From positions 132,984 to 196,983 of the forward strand of contig DXJO01000006.1 of assembly GCA_019057475.1 (NCBI GenBank): 64,000 nt of DNA, written 5' to 3'. Numbering within the stretch: the first letter of the stretch is position 1; each line of letters starts with the position of its first letter. Origin of the DNA: Candidatus Thorarchaeota archaeon. Its GTDB lineage: Archaea; Asgardarchaeota; Thorarchaeia; Thorarchaeales; Thorarchaeaceae. Below the pieces are notes generated by a model. It did not search any database and was not told the origin of the DNA. It saw only the letters and a program-made list of their open reading frames with translations. The translations under genes and the position numbers were made by a program. Shown piece by piece: positions 33,909-42,536 of the stretch.

Positions 33909-34388
33909 ATGCTTAAATCACGAACTCGTCGAGGGTCGTTTGCCTTGAAGAAAAACGTACACAACAGCAATGCCTTCCTTCTCTGTTTGGTAGGTGGTAT
34001 TCTGATGATGCTTGCAGGAATTAGTGGGACACTCCAGCTTATGGGGGAACTCCTTCTGAGCAACGAAGATGTCATGGACCCAACAGCTATGATGACTGTT
34101 GAAATCGTAACAGGTATGTTGGTACTGCTGACTGCACTGGGTGGATTGGGAGTCATTGCCAGCGGCATCATTCTAACAACAAGAAGAGTACAATTGGGCC
34201 GGATACTTGTGGCTCTATTTACAGGAATGGGGGTCCTAGGATTAGTGACTAATCTAGCCCAGCTTGTAATGGTGGGCACTTTGGCAATGGATCTAATGCA
34301 TCAGGTGGGCCAATCACTTGGTTGGATAGGAGCGATTTTCGCAATCATCGCTCGAACAGTAGCTGTGCAGAAGCCCATAGTGGAATAG
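33909..34388 (+). CDS. Small four-helix membrane protein, unknown function
   Basis: A 159-residue membrane protein with four hydrophobic helices (about residues 22-45, 65-90, 98-120 and 130-152). No motif was recognised. It follows the permease gene by 29 bp on the same strand and probably ends the importer operon, so it may be an accessory subunit or simply co-transcribed. The start is uncertain: TTG 33885 is in frame, with GAAGGAGGT 15 nt upstream inside the previous gene; ATG 33909 gives a conventional basic N-terminus (MLKSRTRRGSFALKK). Confidence 0.62.
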   Translation: MLKSRTRRGSFALKKNVHNSNAFLLCLVGGILMMLAGISGTLQLMGELLLSNEDVMDPTAMMTVEIVTGMLVLLTALGGLGVIASGIILTTRRVQLGRILVALFTGMGVLGLVTNLAQLVMVGTLAMDLMHQVGQSLGWIGAIFAIIARTVAVQKPIVE

Positions 34389-34411
34389 GTATCGTCACTG
34401 ACAGGGAGCAA

Positions 34412-34807
34412 TCAACCGAACCCCATGGCCGAAACAGAGCTCTCGATACTCTTCGCAGCCTGCACACACTCCCGAAGGATTCCGCTCTTGTCTGTATCCA
34501 TGCGCGTAAAGATGGAAACGAACCAAACCCCTTTGCCTGTACCGCAGATAAAACTGAGTGCTCCTTCTGGGTTTATTCCAACAAAGCCATTCTCTGTTGT
34601 CAATGCCGAGAGAAATGCCATCCCGCCTACTGTGAAGCTCTGAGCTTGGTGTTGCCATGACGCTAGAATCGCTGGAACATCCTGAGCAATCTGCATATTC
34701 TCCGTAGCATATGCCACCCTTCCTTCATAGGTGAAAACACACGACCCGAGAATCTCGCTGTAATTACTCATTGCTACGTCAATTGTTCGTTTGATGCGCA
34801 TCACCAT
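34412..34807 (-). CDS. Roadblock/LC7-like small protein
   Basis: A 131-residue protein that looks like a roadblock/longin-type alpha-beta fold. The N-terminal helix RIKRTIDVAMSNY leads to the strand pair ILGSCVFTYEGRVAYATE, a helix with DVPAILASWQHQAQ, the sheet continuation AFLSALTTENGFVGIN, then SFICGTGKGVWFVSIFTRMD and a final helix. That matches 'g.lv.d.dG.via...' roadblock proteins in order and length. Roadblock proteins regulate small GTPases such as MglA and the Rags, and are abundant in Asgard archaea. AAGGA seven nt before ATG 34807 favours this start over TTG 34870. It is last in a three-gene operon with a membrane protein and a winged-helix protein. Confidence 0.62.
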   Translation of the reverse strand: MVMRIKRTIDVAMSNYSEILGSCVFTYEGRVAYATENMQIAQDVPAILASWQHQAQSFTVGGMAFLSALTTENGFVGINPEGALSFICGTGKGVWFVSIFTRMDTDKSGILRECVQAAKSIESSVSAMGFG

Positions 34808-34875
34808 TGCTGATTCCTTTGCGGTTTGTCTGCTGATATTGAAATAGCTATGTTGCGCATCCTTGACCAAGAAAT

Positions 34876-35478
34876 CTACGAAGCTGGGTTTATGCTTGCT
34901 ATGGCCTTGGCCATCAACAGAGCACGATGGTGTAGCTCATCATGTCCAATCCATGTGGTGAAGCGTCCATTTTTGGAAGACATGCCGTGTCGCAAAGCGA
35001 TGCTATAGAGATTATTTCCAGTTAAGGGGCAGGATGTGAATCGGTAGACAAACCAGTCTCCGGAGCTTGCTTCTTTGATTCTGCATCGTACGTCAATGTG
35101 ACTACCGCTCTCAAGAAAGACTCTGAAGCGCTTACCGATGTTTTGCTTAATTCTCACATTCTGTCCGAAGAGACCTCGAAAAGCCGCTTCGGTGTAGGAA
35201 ACGGCTGGACTCGGAAAGAAAGCCCACGACCAGAAACCATATGCAAAGACAATCAAAGAGAAAGCTAGGAAGAACGCTACCGTGTTAAGGGAAGCCACTA
35301 CCTCGAAAATCTCTATCCAACCCGCTGGAAACCATTCAGGAGGCGTTGCCCCGAATCCATGAATTCCTGTACTGTAGAAGCTGTAAAACACAACTGTGAA
35401 GATAATCGTAAGCGTAGCTATGGTTGCCCTCTGCCTGCTGTTGTACAGGCCTTGTGCTTGCTTCAGAAGGCAATCCAT
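34876..35478 (-). CDS. Two-helix membrane protein with soluble C-terminal domain
   Basis: A 200-residue protein of unknown function. Two membrane helices (about residues 19-40 and 62-92, the latter rich in Phe/Trp) precede a soluble domain of about 100 residues with alternating strands (GKRFRVFLESGSHIDVRCRI, SGDWFVYRFTSCPLTG). The start ATG 35478 lies 2 bp beyond the stop of the winged-helix gene, with GGAGTAGG overlapping it, so the two are coupled. The soluble domain presumably faces the cytosol, where the roadblock-like protein encoded next could bind (inference). Confidence 0.68.
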   Translation of the reverse strand: MDCLLKQAQGLYNSRQRATIATLTIIFTVVFYSFYSTGIHGFGATPPEWFPAGWIEIFEVVASLNTVAFFLAFSLIVFAYGFWSWAFFPSPAVSYTEAAFRGLFGQNVRIKQNIGKRFRVFLESGSHIDVRCRIKEASSGDWFVYRFTSCPLTGNNLYSIALRHGMSSKNGRFTTWIGHDELHHRALLMAKAIASINPAS

Positions 35479-35480
35479 TC

Positions 35481-35831
35481 CTACTCCTCCAACGCTTTGG
35501 CATAGATCTTCGAAGTATCTTCCCCGTATTTCCTGCACAACTCAACAAGCACTAGCAACAGAGGGTGCTCACTATTGATTCTGATTGCGTGAAGTCTTGG
35601 AGTGAGCTCGTCTATCAAGATCATGTTATCTTCCTTCATGTGAGTTAAGACTCCTCGGTAAAGGCTTCTTGACTTTCCGCTGTAGCCAATAAGGCGGCTT
35701 AGTTGAACACCACTCACACTTCGGGGGTACACGTGGCTTAGCGCAAGGAGAATCGCTCTCCGAGTTTCATTAAGAGAAGACATGAGCTGAACCAGTTCGT
35801 ACACCGTGTGCAGAGTATCGTCATCAGCCAT
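35481..35831 (-). CDS. Winged-helix regulator, first gene of the roadblock operon
   Basis: A 116-residue helix-turn-helix protein. Residues 20-85 form a winged helix: LNETRRAILLALSHVYPRSV, VSGVQLSRLIGYSGKSRSLY, YRGVLTHMKEDNMILIDELT, with a wing in PRLHAIRINSE. A C-terminal helix could mediate dimers. It opens the three-gene unit with the membrane and roadblock-like proteins and may autoregulate it. The upstream 250 bp to the next plus-strand gene are probably its promoter region. Confidence 0.72.
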   Translation of the reverse strand: MADDDTLHTVYELVQLMSSLNETRRAILLALSHVYPRSVSGVQLSRLIGYSGKSRSLYRGVLTHMKEDNMILIDELTPRLHAIRINSEHPLLLVLVELCRKYGEDTSKIYAKALEE

Positions 35832-36089
35832 CCTTCTCGCCGGTCTATTTAGTTACTTGTGCTTATTTGAACACAAAGCCATGTAAATACTCAGAACGAA
35901 GCAATGGTTACTTGCCTTTGGGGATGCAAATGTTCGTTCGGAGTCGAACAATTGGTCGGCATTTTCTATTTTTCGGACAGAAAAGCAGCCATTTCTCAAC
36001 ATCGACACCTTTCGACTTTTCGTTCCCAATATGAGCAGCAAAGTGTTAATAGCGTTCATTCGGGCAATTCAATTGAGTTCAGTAGTTTA

Positions 36090-36695
36090 GTGGAGGTTTT
36101 CATTATTAGCACGTTTGGAAGTAAATATTTCGGGTGGCTTGCGTCTCTAGTCATTGTTCTTGCCGCTGGCTGGTTTCTGCTGCCTACGGGATATGTCACC
36201 TTAATTCAATGGCTCTCGCCTATCCTAGGCAACTATGTACGGCCGACCTTTGTGATGGTCAACATCCTGGTTGTGAACCCCCTGGGGAACCTTGTCATGG
36301 CTGCAATCTGGGTTATCGCAGGGTTGGTGGGAGGATTAATGTCAGGAACTAAGAAAGGAGGCATCTTGATCGCGTTCATGACTTGGTTCAGCTGCATTGG
36401 TATAGGCGTTTTCTGTCTAATTCAATTCTTGTTGCCAGTCATGGAGGGAACAATCACCATGTCCATGCCGCCGATTCCGCCGGGAACATCCCTTGCTGAT
36501 GTTCTGTCAATTCCATTAGTCCAGTCGTTCATCAGCGATTTGCCTGGGCTAATCGCCAGTATGACCGGTGGTGGCAGTGGGCCCGATTTTGTCGGTCTCG
36601 TTATGTCAGTCGCGGTCTACGTTCTCTCACCATTGATAATCGCCATAATCGGGGGCATTGTTGGCGCAATCCTTAGACCAAAGGAGGAATTTTAG
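36090..36695 (+). CDS. Multi-helix membrane protein, unknown function
   Basis: About 201 residues with four to five hydrophobic helices: FGWLASLVIVLAAGWFLLP, LVMAAIWVIAGLVGGLMSG, GILIAFMTWFSCIGIGVFC, and the C-terminal VLSPLIIAIIGGIVGAILRP. A loop rich in Pro/Met (TMSMPPIPPGTSLADVLS) separates the last two. The start is unclear because no ATG precedes the first helix; GTG 36090 is the best in-frame choice, and the frame continues to 35904 without other support. The stop abuts the start of the secreted protein gene, so they form an operon. Confidence 0.68.
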   Translation: MEVFIISTFGSKYFGWLASLVIVLAAGWFLLPTGYVTLIQWLSPILGNYVRPTFVMVNILVVNPLGNLVMAAIWVIAGLVGGLMSGTKKGGILIAFMTWFSCIGIGVFCLIQFLLPVMEGTITMSMPPIPPGTSLADVLSIPLVQSFISDLPGLIASMTGGGSGPDFVGLVMSVAVYVLSPLIIAIIGGIVGAILRPKEEF

Positions 36696-38318
36696 ATGCA
36701 CGTCGATAAGAAATACGCAATAGCATTCCTGTTGTTTGCATTCTTGATACTGCCCATGGCCGCCTCAGCATATCCGGTCGTGTCTCAAGATGGTCCCGAG
36801 GGAATCATTGAGCTCCTCCTGACCGAAGGCGCGGAGATTCTCGTCACGAGCATAGATGAGAACGGAGCTCCTGCTGTAATCTACGCGCAGCTAGGGTCTC
36901 CGGTAGAGGCGCTTGACCTCGAAGCGGAAATGTACGACAATTGTCTCGCGCTTGCTGTTATAGCGACACGTGGTGAACTCTTGGACTACATTTTCAGCCT
37001 GATCGGGGAAGACTTCATGGGTGGTGGAGAGCCGGGTTTCACGCTTTCTCAACTTGATGCAGGTTTCACTCCAGAAGCCATCTTGGATCTCCTTGGTTCT
37101 GATTTCAGCCTGCTGATATCTGCTTACTACAACCTCGATGAGGCTGTGGCAATAAGCAAGATGGGCCAAGTCCTTGCTAACCTTGCGAATCCTGCCGTGT
37201 TTGGTTTCAGCTTTGCAGATATCATTCACCTTCGTATTGATGAGGCCTTCTTCGGAGAAGGGTTTGACGTAACACTCCCCTTCGAGGCACTTGATGTTTT
37301 CATGTATCAGGTCACAAACCCATTTGCTGATGCGCTCAATGCTGTGCTTGGCGGGCTTGACAATTCAGGCATTCTAACTAACATTGACTCGGAAATTTTC
37401 CTTGCAGAGCGTGGCGCGGCTGCGGGCCTTCTGGCCATCCCTGATATGGGTGACTTGGTCGAGCTCTTTAACAGTACCATGGGTGGCGGCGGCTTTTCAT
37501 TAGCTGCTGAGTCATTCTTCCCATCTCAGTTAGAGATGATTGATGGCTCAATCGCTGTTGCCTTTGTCGGATATATCGGCGAGCAAATCGTGTCATATGG
37601 CGATACTAACCTGAGCATAGGAAGTCTGGTCGGCGCTACTGGTTCATTCCGTCCAATGGATGACGGTATCTCTATTGTTATGGCTATGCTGCCTGGAAGC
37701 TCTAACATCACGAGCTACAGTCCTGATGATGAAGGCTTAGTAACGCATGATAACGAATCCAATATGATCCTTTGGAATGCTAGCGGGCTGGGTGTAGTAT
37801 CAGACTACATCATTGAGTTTGAATCCGACAACTTCCCGCCAGATATCGTGATTGCGAGAACCTTTAGTCCTGGGAGCACAGTGCCCGGTGGTTCTGTGGA
37901 CGTCACCGTTACTGTGACGAACGACGGGACTGTTCCAATAGAAAACATCGTAATTGTTGACAATGGTGTTGGAGCGATATACAGCACAGTTACTGTTACA
38001 GGAACTACGACCGATACCATAGCTTCTCTTGCCGGAGGAGCTTCTGCGTCAATCACTTATACTGTGACTTTCACGAACGAAGGCAAGTACACATTCCCCA
38101 ACGCTGAGCTTACCTATGAGTTCAATGCTCGGGAGTACGCCAAGGACACAGCAACTGATGGCTATAATGTCGATGCAGACCCTGTTCAATTGTTATCTCA
38201 GATGATATTGGATGGGATGCCATATTCAGCTGCAATCCTAGGCATCGTCGCTTTGGGTGCTATTTTCAACATCAACAAGATGCGGAAAGGTGGCAGCTCC
38301 GGCGGGTACCAAGTCTAG
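36696..38318 (+). CDS. Exported protein with DUF11-like domain and C-terminal anchor
   Basis: A 540-residue surface protein. It has a signal peptide (AIAFLLFAFLILPMAASAYP), then a large domain (about 30-370) without known motifs but rich in Gly/Phe/Asp. Next comes an Ig-like domain at 380-480 (TVPGGSVDVTVTVTNDGTVP, then ASITYTVTFTNEGKY) of the DUF11/CARDB or BatD type, and finally a C-terminal membrane helix followed by a short basic tail (NKMRKGGSSGGYQV). It starts on the base after the previous stop and ends before a strong terminator. Likely part of the cell envelope; not specific enough to assign a function. Confidence 0.78.
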   Translation: MHVDKKYAIAFLLFAFLILPMAASAYPVVSQDGPEGIIELLLTEGAEILVTSIDENGAPAVIYAQLGSPVEALDLEAEMYDNCLALAVIATRGELLDYIFSLIGEDFMGGGEPGFTLSQLDAGFTPEAILDLLGSDFSLLISAYYNLDEAVAISKMGQVLANLANPAVFGFSFADIIHLRIDEAFFGEGFDVTLPFEALDVFMYQVTNPFADALNAVLGGLDNSGILTNIDSEIFLAERGAAAGLLAIPDMGDLVELFNSTMGGGGFSLAAESFFPSQLEMIDGSIAVAFVGYIGEQIVSYGDTNLSIGSLVGATGSFRPMDDGISIVMAMLPGSSNITSYSPDDEGLVTHDNESNMILWNASGLGVVSDYIIEFESDNFPPDIVIARTFSPGSTVPGGSVDVTVTVTNDGTVPIENIVIVDNGVGAIYSTVTVTGTTTDTIASLAGGASASITYTVTFTNEGKYTFPNAELTYEFNAREYAKDTATDGYNVDADPVQLLSQMILDGMPYSAAILGIVALGAIFNINKMRKGGSSGGYQV

Positions 38319-38327
38319 AATAGATTG

Positions 38328-38380
38328 ACGACTCTCGACGCGATTTTAGTCGGGAGTCGTTACCCCCTTTATTTTTTCTC
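38328..38380 (+). terminator. Strong intrinsic terminator
   Basis: ACGACTCTCGAC (38328-38339) pairs with GTCGGGAGTCGT (38349-38360): a 12-bp stem with one G-U pair and a nine-base loop. It is followed by CCCCCTTTATTTTTTCTC. It ends the operon of the two membrane/exported proteins. Confidence 0.8.
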
Positions 38381-38419
38381 AACAACAAGCTTTGTTTCTT
38401 GGACTTCATTCTTCAGCAG

Positions 38420-38429
38420 CTTTATCTTT
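38420..38429 (+). promoter_or_regulatory. TATA-like box for the agmatinase-type gene
   Basis: CTTTATCTTT lies about 33-42 bp before the ATG at 38462, just downstream of the preceding terminator. Transcription would start near 38448, leaving a very short leader. Confidence 0.4.
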
Positions 38430-38461
38430 GAACAACTGTCACAAACCTAGTGTGATGTCGG

Positions 38462-39403
38462 ATGCCGCTTAAAGATTCACTCAATGGATACCTACGTTTG
38501 CCCCGTGATTTCTTTGGAATTTCACAGCCAGCAACCGGTGACCCCGACGTTGGTGTGCTTGGAATACCCTACGATCTGACATCAAGCTATATGCCGGGGG
38601 CTCGCTTTGGCCCCGATGCCATTCGAAAGGCTACAGATAGTGAACGGTCGCATAGCTATCCACTGAGTATTGGTCAACCATCTGCCAATAATGACATAGC
38701 GCTTTCAGAGCGGATTACTTTGGAGGACATTGGAGACCTCGAGGTTTCGCTTAGGCTTCCTGAACAAGCAATGCTCGACATCACTGAAGCTGCAGCTAAG
38801 CTAGCTGAGCAAGATAGTCACCTGCTATTCATAGGCGGTGACCACTTCATCACCTACCCTATATTGAGGGGTCTCAGTCGCAGCAAACCTGGGACCTATG
38901 GACTAGTCTATCTCGACGCCCATGCTGATTTCTATCCTGCCTACTCTGGTCATCAGTACTCACATGCGACTACACTTAGAAGAATCCTCACAGATGGCTT
39001 GATTGACAGGGTTAACTTGTTAACCCATGATCTTAGGGCCGCTCTCCCTGAGCAGAAGGCAGAACTAGCTAAATTTGGAGCAGTCATACCTAAATCTCCA
39101 AAGTCCTTCTCCAAGGCAATCAACAAAATCGCAACGCAAGTAGACACCATCTATATCTCAGTTGATCTAGATGTTCTGGACCCCAGTGTTGCACCTGGAG
39201 TTAGTCATCCGGAATCAGGAGGCCTCAACATGGTTGAGCTCGCTGAACTGTTGAGAGCTTGCTTTGCTACTTGCAAGGTAAAGTACGCAGACATTGCAGA
39301 GCTAAACCCATTGATTGATACTACGGGTCGAACATCCGTTGCAGCCCGAGACGTGGTCAAAGAGACACTCACGGGCTTTGCTAGTCAGAAGGATTATAAG
39401 TAG
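38462..39403 (+). CDS. Agmatinase/arginase-family ureohydrolase
   Basis: A 313-residue Mn-dependent ureohydrolase. Metal motifs are complete: FIGGDHFIT (His), YLDAHADFYP (Asp/His/Asp), and ISVDLDVLDPSVAPG (Asp/Asp). The N-terminal GVLGIPYDLTSSYMPGARFG and GPDAIRKAT blocks are typical of agmatinases (SpeB group), which release urea from agmatine to give putrescine; guanidinobutyrase and arginase are alternatives. It has its own promoter and is followed 51 bp later by the TrmB gene, but a functional link to the lipid/lipoate operon is not obvious. Confidence 0.88.
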   Translation: MPLKDSLNGYLRLPRDFFGISQPATGDPDVGVLGIPYDLTSSYMPGARFGPDAIRKATDSERSHSYPLSIGQPSANNDIALSERITLEDIGDLEVSLRLPEQAMLDITEAAAKLAEQDSHLLFIGGDHFITYPILRGLSRSKPGTYGLVYLDAHADFYPAYSGHQYSHATTLRRILTDGLIDRVNLLTHDLRAALPEQKAELAKFGAVIPKSPKSFSKAINKIATQVDTIYISVDLDVLDPSVAPGVSHPESGGLNMVELAELLRACFATCKVKYADIAELNPLIDTTGRTSVAARDVVKETLTGFASQKDYK

Positions 39404-39454
39404 TAATTGCACATAACGCAATTGGCTGAGATGAGCCATTAGAGTGGGCATACC

Positions 39455-40165
39455 ATGGAGAATCCCGTTTCACGTGTCAGTGAGGTCCTTAGAGACCTAG
39501 GTTTCGGTGCACATGAAGCGGAGGTTATTGTTGCGCTGAACAGATTGGAATCTGCAACCGTGTCGGAACTGTCTTCAGTCACAGGGATCCATCACGCCAA
39601 TCTCTACACCATACTTGATGGGCTTGTCGGCAAGGGAATAGTTGTGAGCAGTGGGGGCCGACCAAGAGTCTATGGGTTTGCTCCGCTTTCTCACCTGAAG
39701 GACCTTCTCTCAACAAGAGTCAATCAATTGATTGCGGATCTTAAACATTTGCAGAGAAATCGGGAACCCAGTCAGGTCGTGCCGGCTCTTGTCTATACGA
39801 TACGTGGCATGAGCGAAGTCCATGCCAAGATGTTAAGGATGCTGGGAAACTCAAAAAATCGGATAATGATTGCTGCTCCGAGCCTAGCGGAGCTTGGAGA
39901 TTCTGTTGTCGAGGCGCTTCAGTTGGCATCTGAACGAAGAGTTATCATCAGAGCTATCCTCGGTACCAAATTCACTACTCATGAGTTCGATATCCAGCAA
40001 CATATTAAGGACGACACGATGGCAATCAACTTGGTTGTCGATGGCGAGGAAGCCCTGATTTCGATGCCAGATCTGTCTGTTTGTGGATGGGTCGATAACT
40101 CGCTCATCTCATTGCAACTCGAGAGCTTTCTCGAGCAGACTTGGAAAACTATCAAAGAGGTTTGA
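39455..40165 (+). CDS. TrmB-family transcriptional regulator
   Basis: A 236-residue regulator. Residues 5-80 hold the TrmB winged helix (LRDLGFGAHEAEVIVALNRL, then HHANLYTILDGLVGKGIV and RPRVYGFAPL), followed by a short coiled-coil and a C-terminal domain (about 105-230) with RIMIAAPSLAELGDSVVEAL, resembling the phospholipase-D-like C-domain of TrmB proteins. It is the first gene of a run of seven on the plus strand, starting 3 bp before the geranylgeranyl reductase gene, so it may control that operon. Confidence 0.86.
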   Translation: MENPVSRVSEVLRDLGFGAHEAEVIVALNRLESATVSELSSVTGIHHANLYTILDGLVGKGIVVSSGGRPRVYGFAPLSHLKDLLSTRVNQLIADLKHLQRNREPSQVVPALVYTIRGMSEVHAKMLRMLGNSKNRIMIAAPSLAELGDSVVEALQLASERRVIIRAILGTKFTTHEFDIQQHIKDDTMAINLVVDGEEALISMPDLSVCGWVDNSLISLQLESFLEQTWKTIKEV

Positions 40166-40168
40166 TCT

Positions 40169-41542
40169 ATGATGGATTATGATGTGATCATCGCTGGCGC
40201 AGGTACCGGCGGAGCAACAATGGCATACACACTGGGAAAGAAAGGCCACTCTATTCTTCTCATTGATAGAAAGCAGAAGGACATGATTGGTTACAAGACA
40301 TGCGGAGACGCTCTCGGCTCTCACCATCTCAAGGAGTTGGATAACCTTGTGGACCTCCCAAAGATGCCAAAAGGAATCGTCGAGTACGATGTGGCTGGAA
40401 TAGACATTATAGCTCCAGATAGAAAACACAAACTCAGAATGGCTGGACCAACAACCAGTGGTTTCTCATTTAACCGATTGAAGTTGGGACAGTGGATGCT
40501 CTCAATTGCAGAAGACGCTGGCGCAACCGTCATGGCTTCCACACGAGTAAAGCGATTGATGTTTGATGGGGGTAAGGTCGCGGGTGTTAGGATCACGGAA
40601 GAGGGTTCTGACTCTGATAAGGAATTGACCGCTAGGATTGTTGTGGATGCTACCGGCGCTGTTGGAATGCTTCGTCGTCAACTTCCTGAGTCTTCGCCTG
40701 TAGAAAGGATAATAGCAAAGGAGGACTTCATGGTTGCCGTTCGCGATATCTATGAAACCCCCGATTACACCTTTGAAACCCCGGACATCCTAGAGATATT
40801 TTGGGACCAAGAACAGACGCTGGGGGGGTACATCTGGGTTTTCCCGCAAGGCCCCAATAGGGTCAATGTTGGCTGCGGACTAATGACGATTCCAGGTCAC
40901 AAAAAGCCTCAGGATATATTCAACAACTTTGTCCGGAAGAATTGGGATTTTATGAAGACCAAGCTAGTTGCAATTCATTCAGGCGGTGGAATCGCTCCTG
41001 TGCGTCGTCCAATAGACACACTTGTTGATGACAACTTCATGCTCGTCGGTGATTCAGGAGCGCAGGTCAACCCAATTCACGGAGGAGGAATAGGATCGTC
41101 AATGCTTGGCGGTGCACAAGCCGGGATTACTGCTTCCGAGGCGCTTGAACAGAACGACACCTCAATCAACGCCCTATGGCCGTACAACCCGAGGTACATG
41201 GAGAGCTATGGAATCAAGCAAGCGTCTCTTGACGTCTTCAGGTGGTTCCTTCTGAACATTACAAACGAGGACATCAATTTCGCCTTCAAGAAACAGATAG
41301 TGAAGGCGAGCGACTTACTCAACACAAGCATGACCGGAAAGATGTCAATGGGGTCCGGAGAGAAGTTCAAACGGCTGGTGTCAGGTGTCGGAAAGGTTCC
41401 TTTGCTCATGAGAATCAACAAGATTGGGAAGATTATGGAGGAGGTCAAAGTTGTCTATGCAGCATATCCTGACTCTCCTAAGGGTCTCCAAGACTGGAAA
41501 GCACGGCTTGTTCCAATCTACGATGCTGCCAAGAAGGCATAG
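40169..41542 (+). CDS. Geranylgeranyl reductase-family flavoprotein
   Basis: A 457-residue FAD-dependent oxidoreductase of the digeranylgeranylglycerophospholipid reductase family, which saturates isoprenoid chains of archaeal lipids. Seen: the N-terminal dinucleotide fold VIIAGAGTGGATMAYTLGKK, then YKTCGDALG (the family's conserved Cys-Gly-Asp), VVDATGAVGMLRR and the second FAD motif DNFMLVGDSGAQVNPIHGGG. Its C-terminal 120 residues are helical. It lies between the TrmB regulator and the M23-like gene with 3-bp gaps on each side, in one transcript. Related family members act on other polyprenyl substrates. Confidence 0.88.
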   Translation: MMDYDVIIAGAGTGGATMAYTLGKKGHSILLIDRKQKDMIGYKTCGDALGSHHLKELDNLVDLPKMPKGIVEYDVAGIDIIAPDRKHKLRMAGPTTSGFSFNRLKLGQWMLSIAEDAGATVMASTRVKRLMFDGGKVAGVRITEEGSDSDKELTARIVVDATGAVGMLRRQLPESSPVERIIAKEDFMVAVRDIYETPDYTFETPDILEIFWDQEQTLGGYIWVFPQGPNRVNVGCGLMTIPGHKKPQDIFNNFVRKNWDFMKTKLVAIHSGGGIAPVRRPIDTLVDDNFMLVGDSGAQVNPIHGGGIGSSMLGGAQAGITASEALEQNDTSINALWPYNPRYMESYGIKQASLDVFRWFLLNITNEDINFAFKKQIVKASDLLNTSMTGKMSMGSGEKFKRLVSGVGKVPLLMRINKIGKIMEEVKVVYAAYPDSPKGLQDWKARLVPIYDAAKKA

Positions 41543-41545
41543 AGC

Positions 41546-42514
41546 ATGCGAAGGGTGGGCTCAGCTGCGGGGATTGATCTCTTCGCTCCAGCTGACGCCT
41601 ACTTCTCATATTTCAATAGCCCATACGTGGGTCATAAACAAGGTGCATCGATCGACATCTACCCGAGCCACGAAGAATGGGGCGGTCCCGCTTACTCTCC
41701 AATCGCAGGTCAAGTCATTCGCGTCAAGAAAATGAGAATGGGCAATGAGAGGGTTTTTCCTTCCGATGAAACGGACTTTGGCATAGCCATTGCTCCAGAA
41801 GGGTCCACTAATATTGTACGCATCTTGCATTGCGTCCCAGAAGTCGATGAGGGAACGACAGTTGAAGCTGGACAACGATTGGGATTTCTTATTCGATCAC
41901 GCTACTTCAACTACTGGACCGGACCTCACTATCACATAGAGATAATGAATGCTAGCGATTTCAGCAGGGCTACTAGGTCATATCCTCTTAGCGTCGAACT
42001 TGCCTCCGTGCAACAGATACAACAGAAGAGCGCTTCTGAACTCGAATGCTTGATCACAAGAGTTACTGATGACGTCATAATAGCAATCACAGATGACTCA
42101 CCCATAGCTATTTCCGGAGACCTCGTTGGGCATGCAGCTTACTATGGGAGCGACAGAAGACAAGGTATTCTGGATGCCGGAGTCCCCCATTACAGCCACG
42201 GCGGCATTCTAGGTCTTGCCAAACCCGTTGAGGAAAGCACGGTCACCGCGTGGAACACTGACATCGGATACGCAGTATCGAACATGGATAGCCGACTTCC
42301 CTTCAAGAGAGGAGAGCCGTTCCAGCCGATTTTCGAAGGCGAAATCATCAGAGGAGTTTCATGTTTTGCATTCACGAAAAAACAAATAGTGAAGGGGGTT
42401 CCGCCCGTCATAGTGATTCCTCAACAGTATGGTGGGTTCTCTGGAAAGTTCGCGGAGGGAGATGTGGGTGTCCTTTCCTTCAAACGCTCAAACGACATCG
42501 TTAAAGAGCAATAG
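41546..42514 (+). CDS. M23-like (lysostaphin-fold) domain protein
   Basis: A 322-residue protein. Residues about 25-135 follow the LytM/M23 metallopeptidase beta-sheet: HKQGASIDIYP (His and Asp, here six apart), YSPIAGQVIRVKK, FGIAIAPEGSTNIVRILHCV, GTTVEAGQRLGFLIRS, and GPHYHIEIMN (H-x-H). These correspond to the H-x3-D and H-x-H zinc ligands, though with two extra residues in the first motif. M23 enzymes usually cleave peptidoglycan bridges, which archaea lack, so another target or a non-catalytic role is likely. There is no signal peptide. The C-terminal half (140-322) is unrecognised. It sits in the TrmB-GGR-lipoate operon. Confidence 0.7.
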   Translation: MRRVGSAAGIDLFAPADAYFSYFNSPYVGHKQGASIDIYPSHEEWGGPAYSPIAGQVIRVKKMRMGNERVFPSDETDFGIAIAPEGSTNIVRILHCVPEVDEGTTVEAGQRLGFLIRSRYFNYWTGPHYHIEIMNASDFSRATRSYPLSVELASVQQIQQKSASELECLITRVTDDVIIAITDDSPIAISGDLVGHAAYYGSDRRQGILDAGVPHYSHGGILGLAKPVEESTVTAWNTDIGYAVSNMDSRLPFKRGEPFQPIFEGEIIRGVSCFAFTKKQIVKGVPPVIVIPQQYGGFSGKFAEGDVGVLSFKRSNDIVKEQ

Positions 42515-42536
42515 ATAGCCTTGACATACGATTGCT

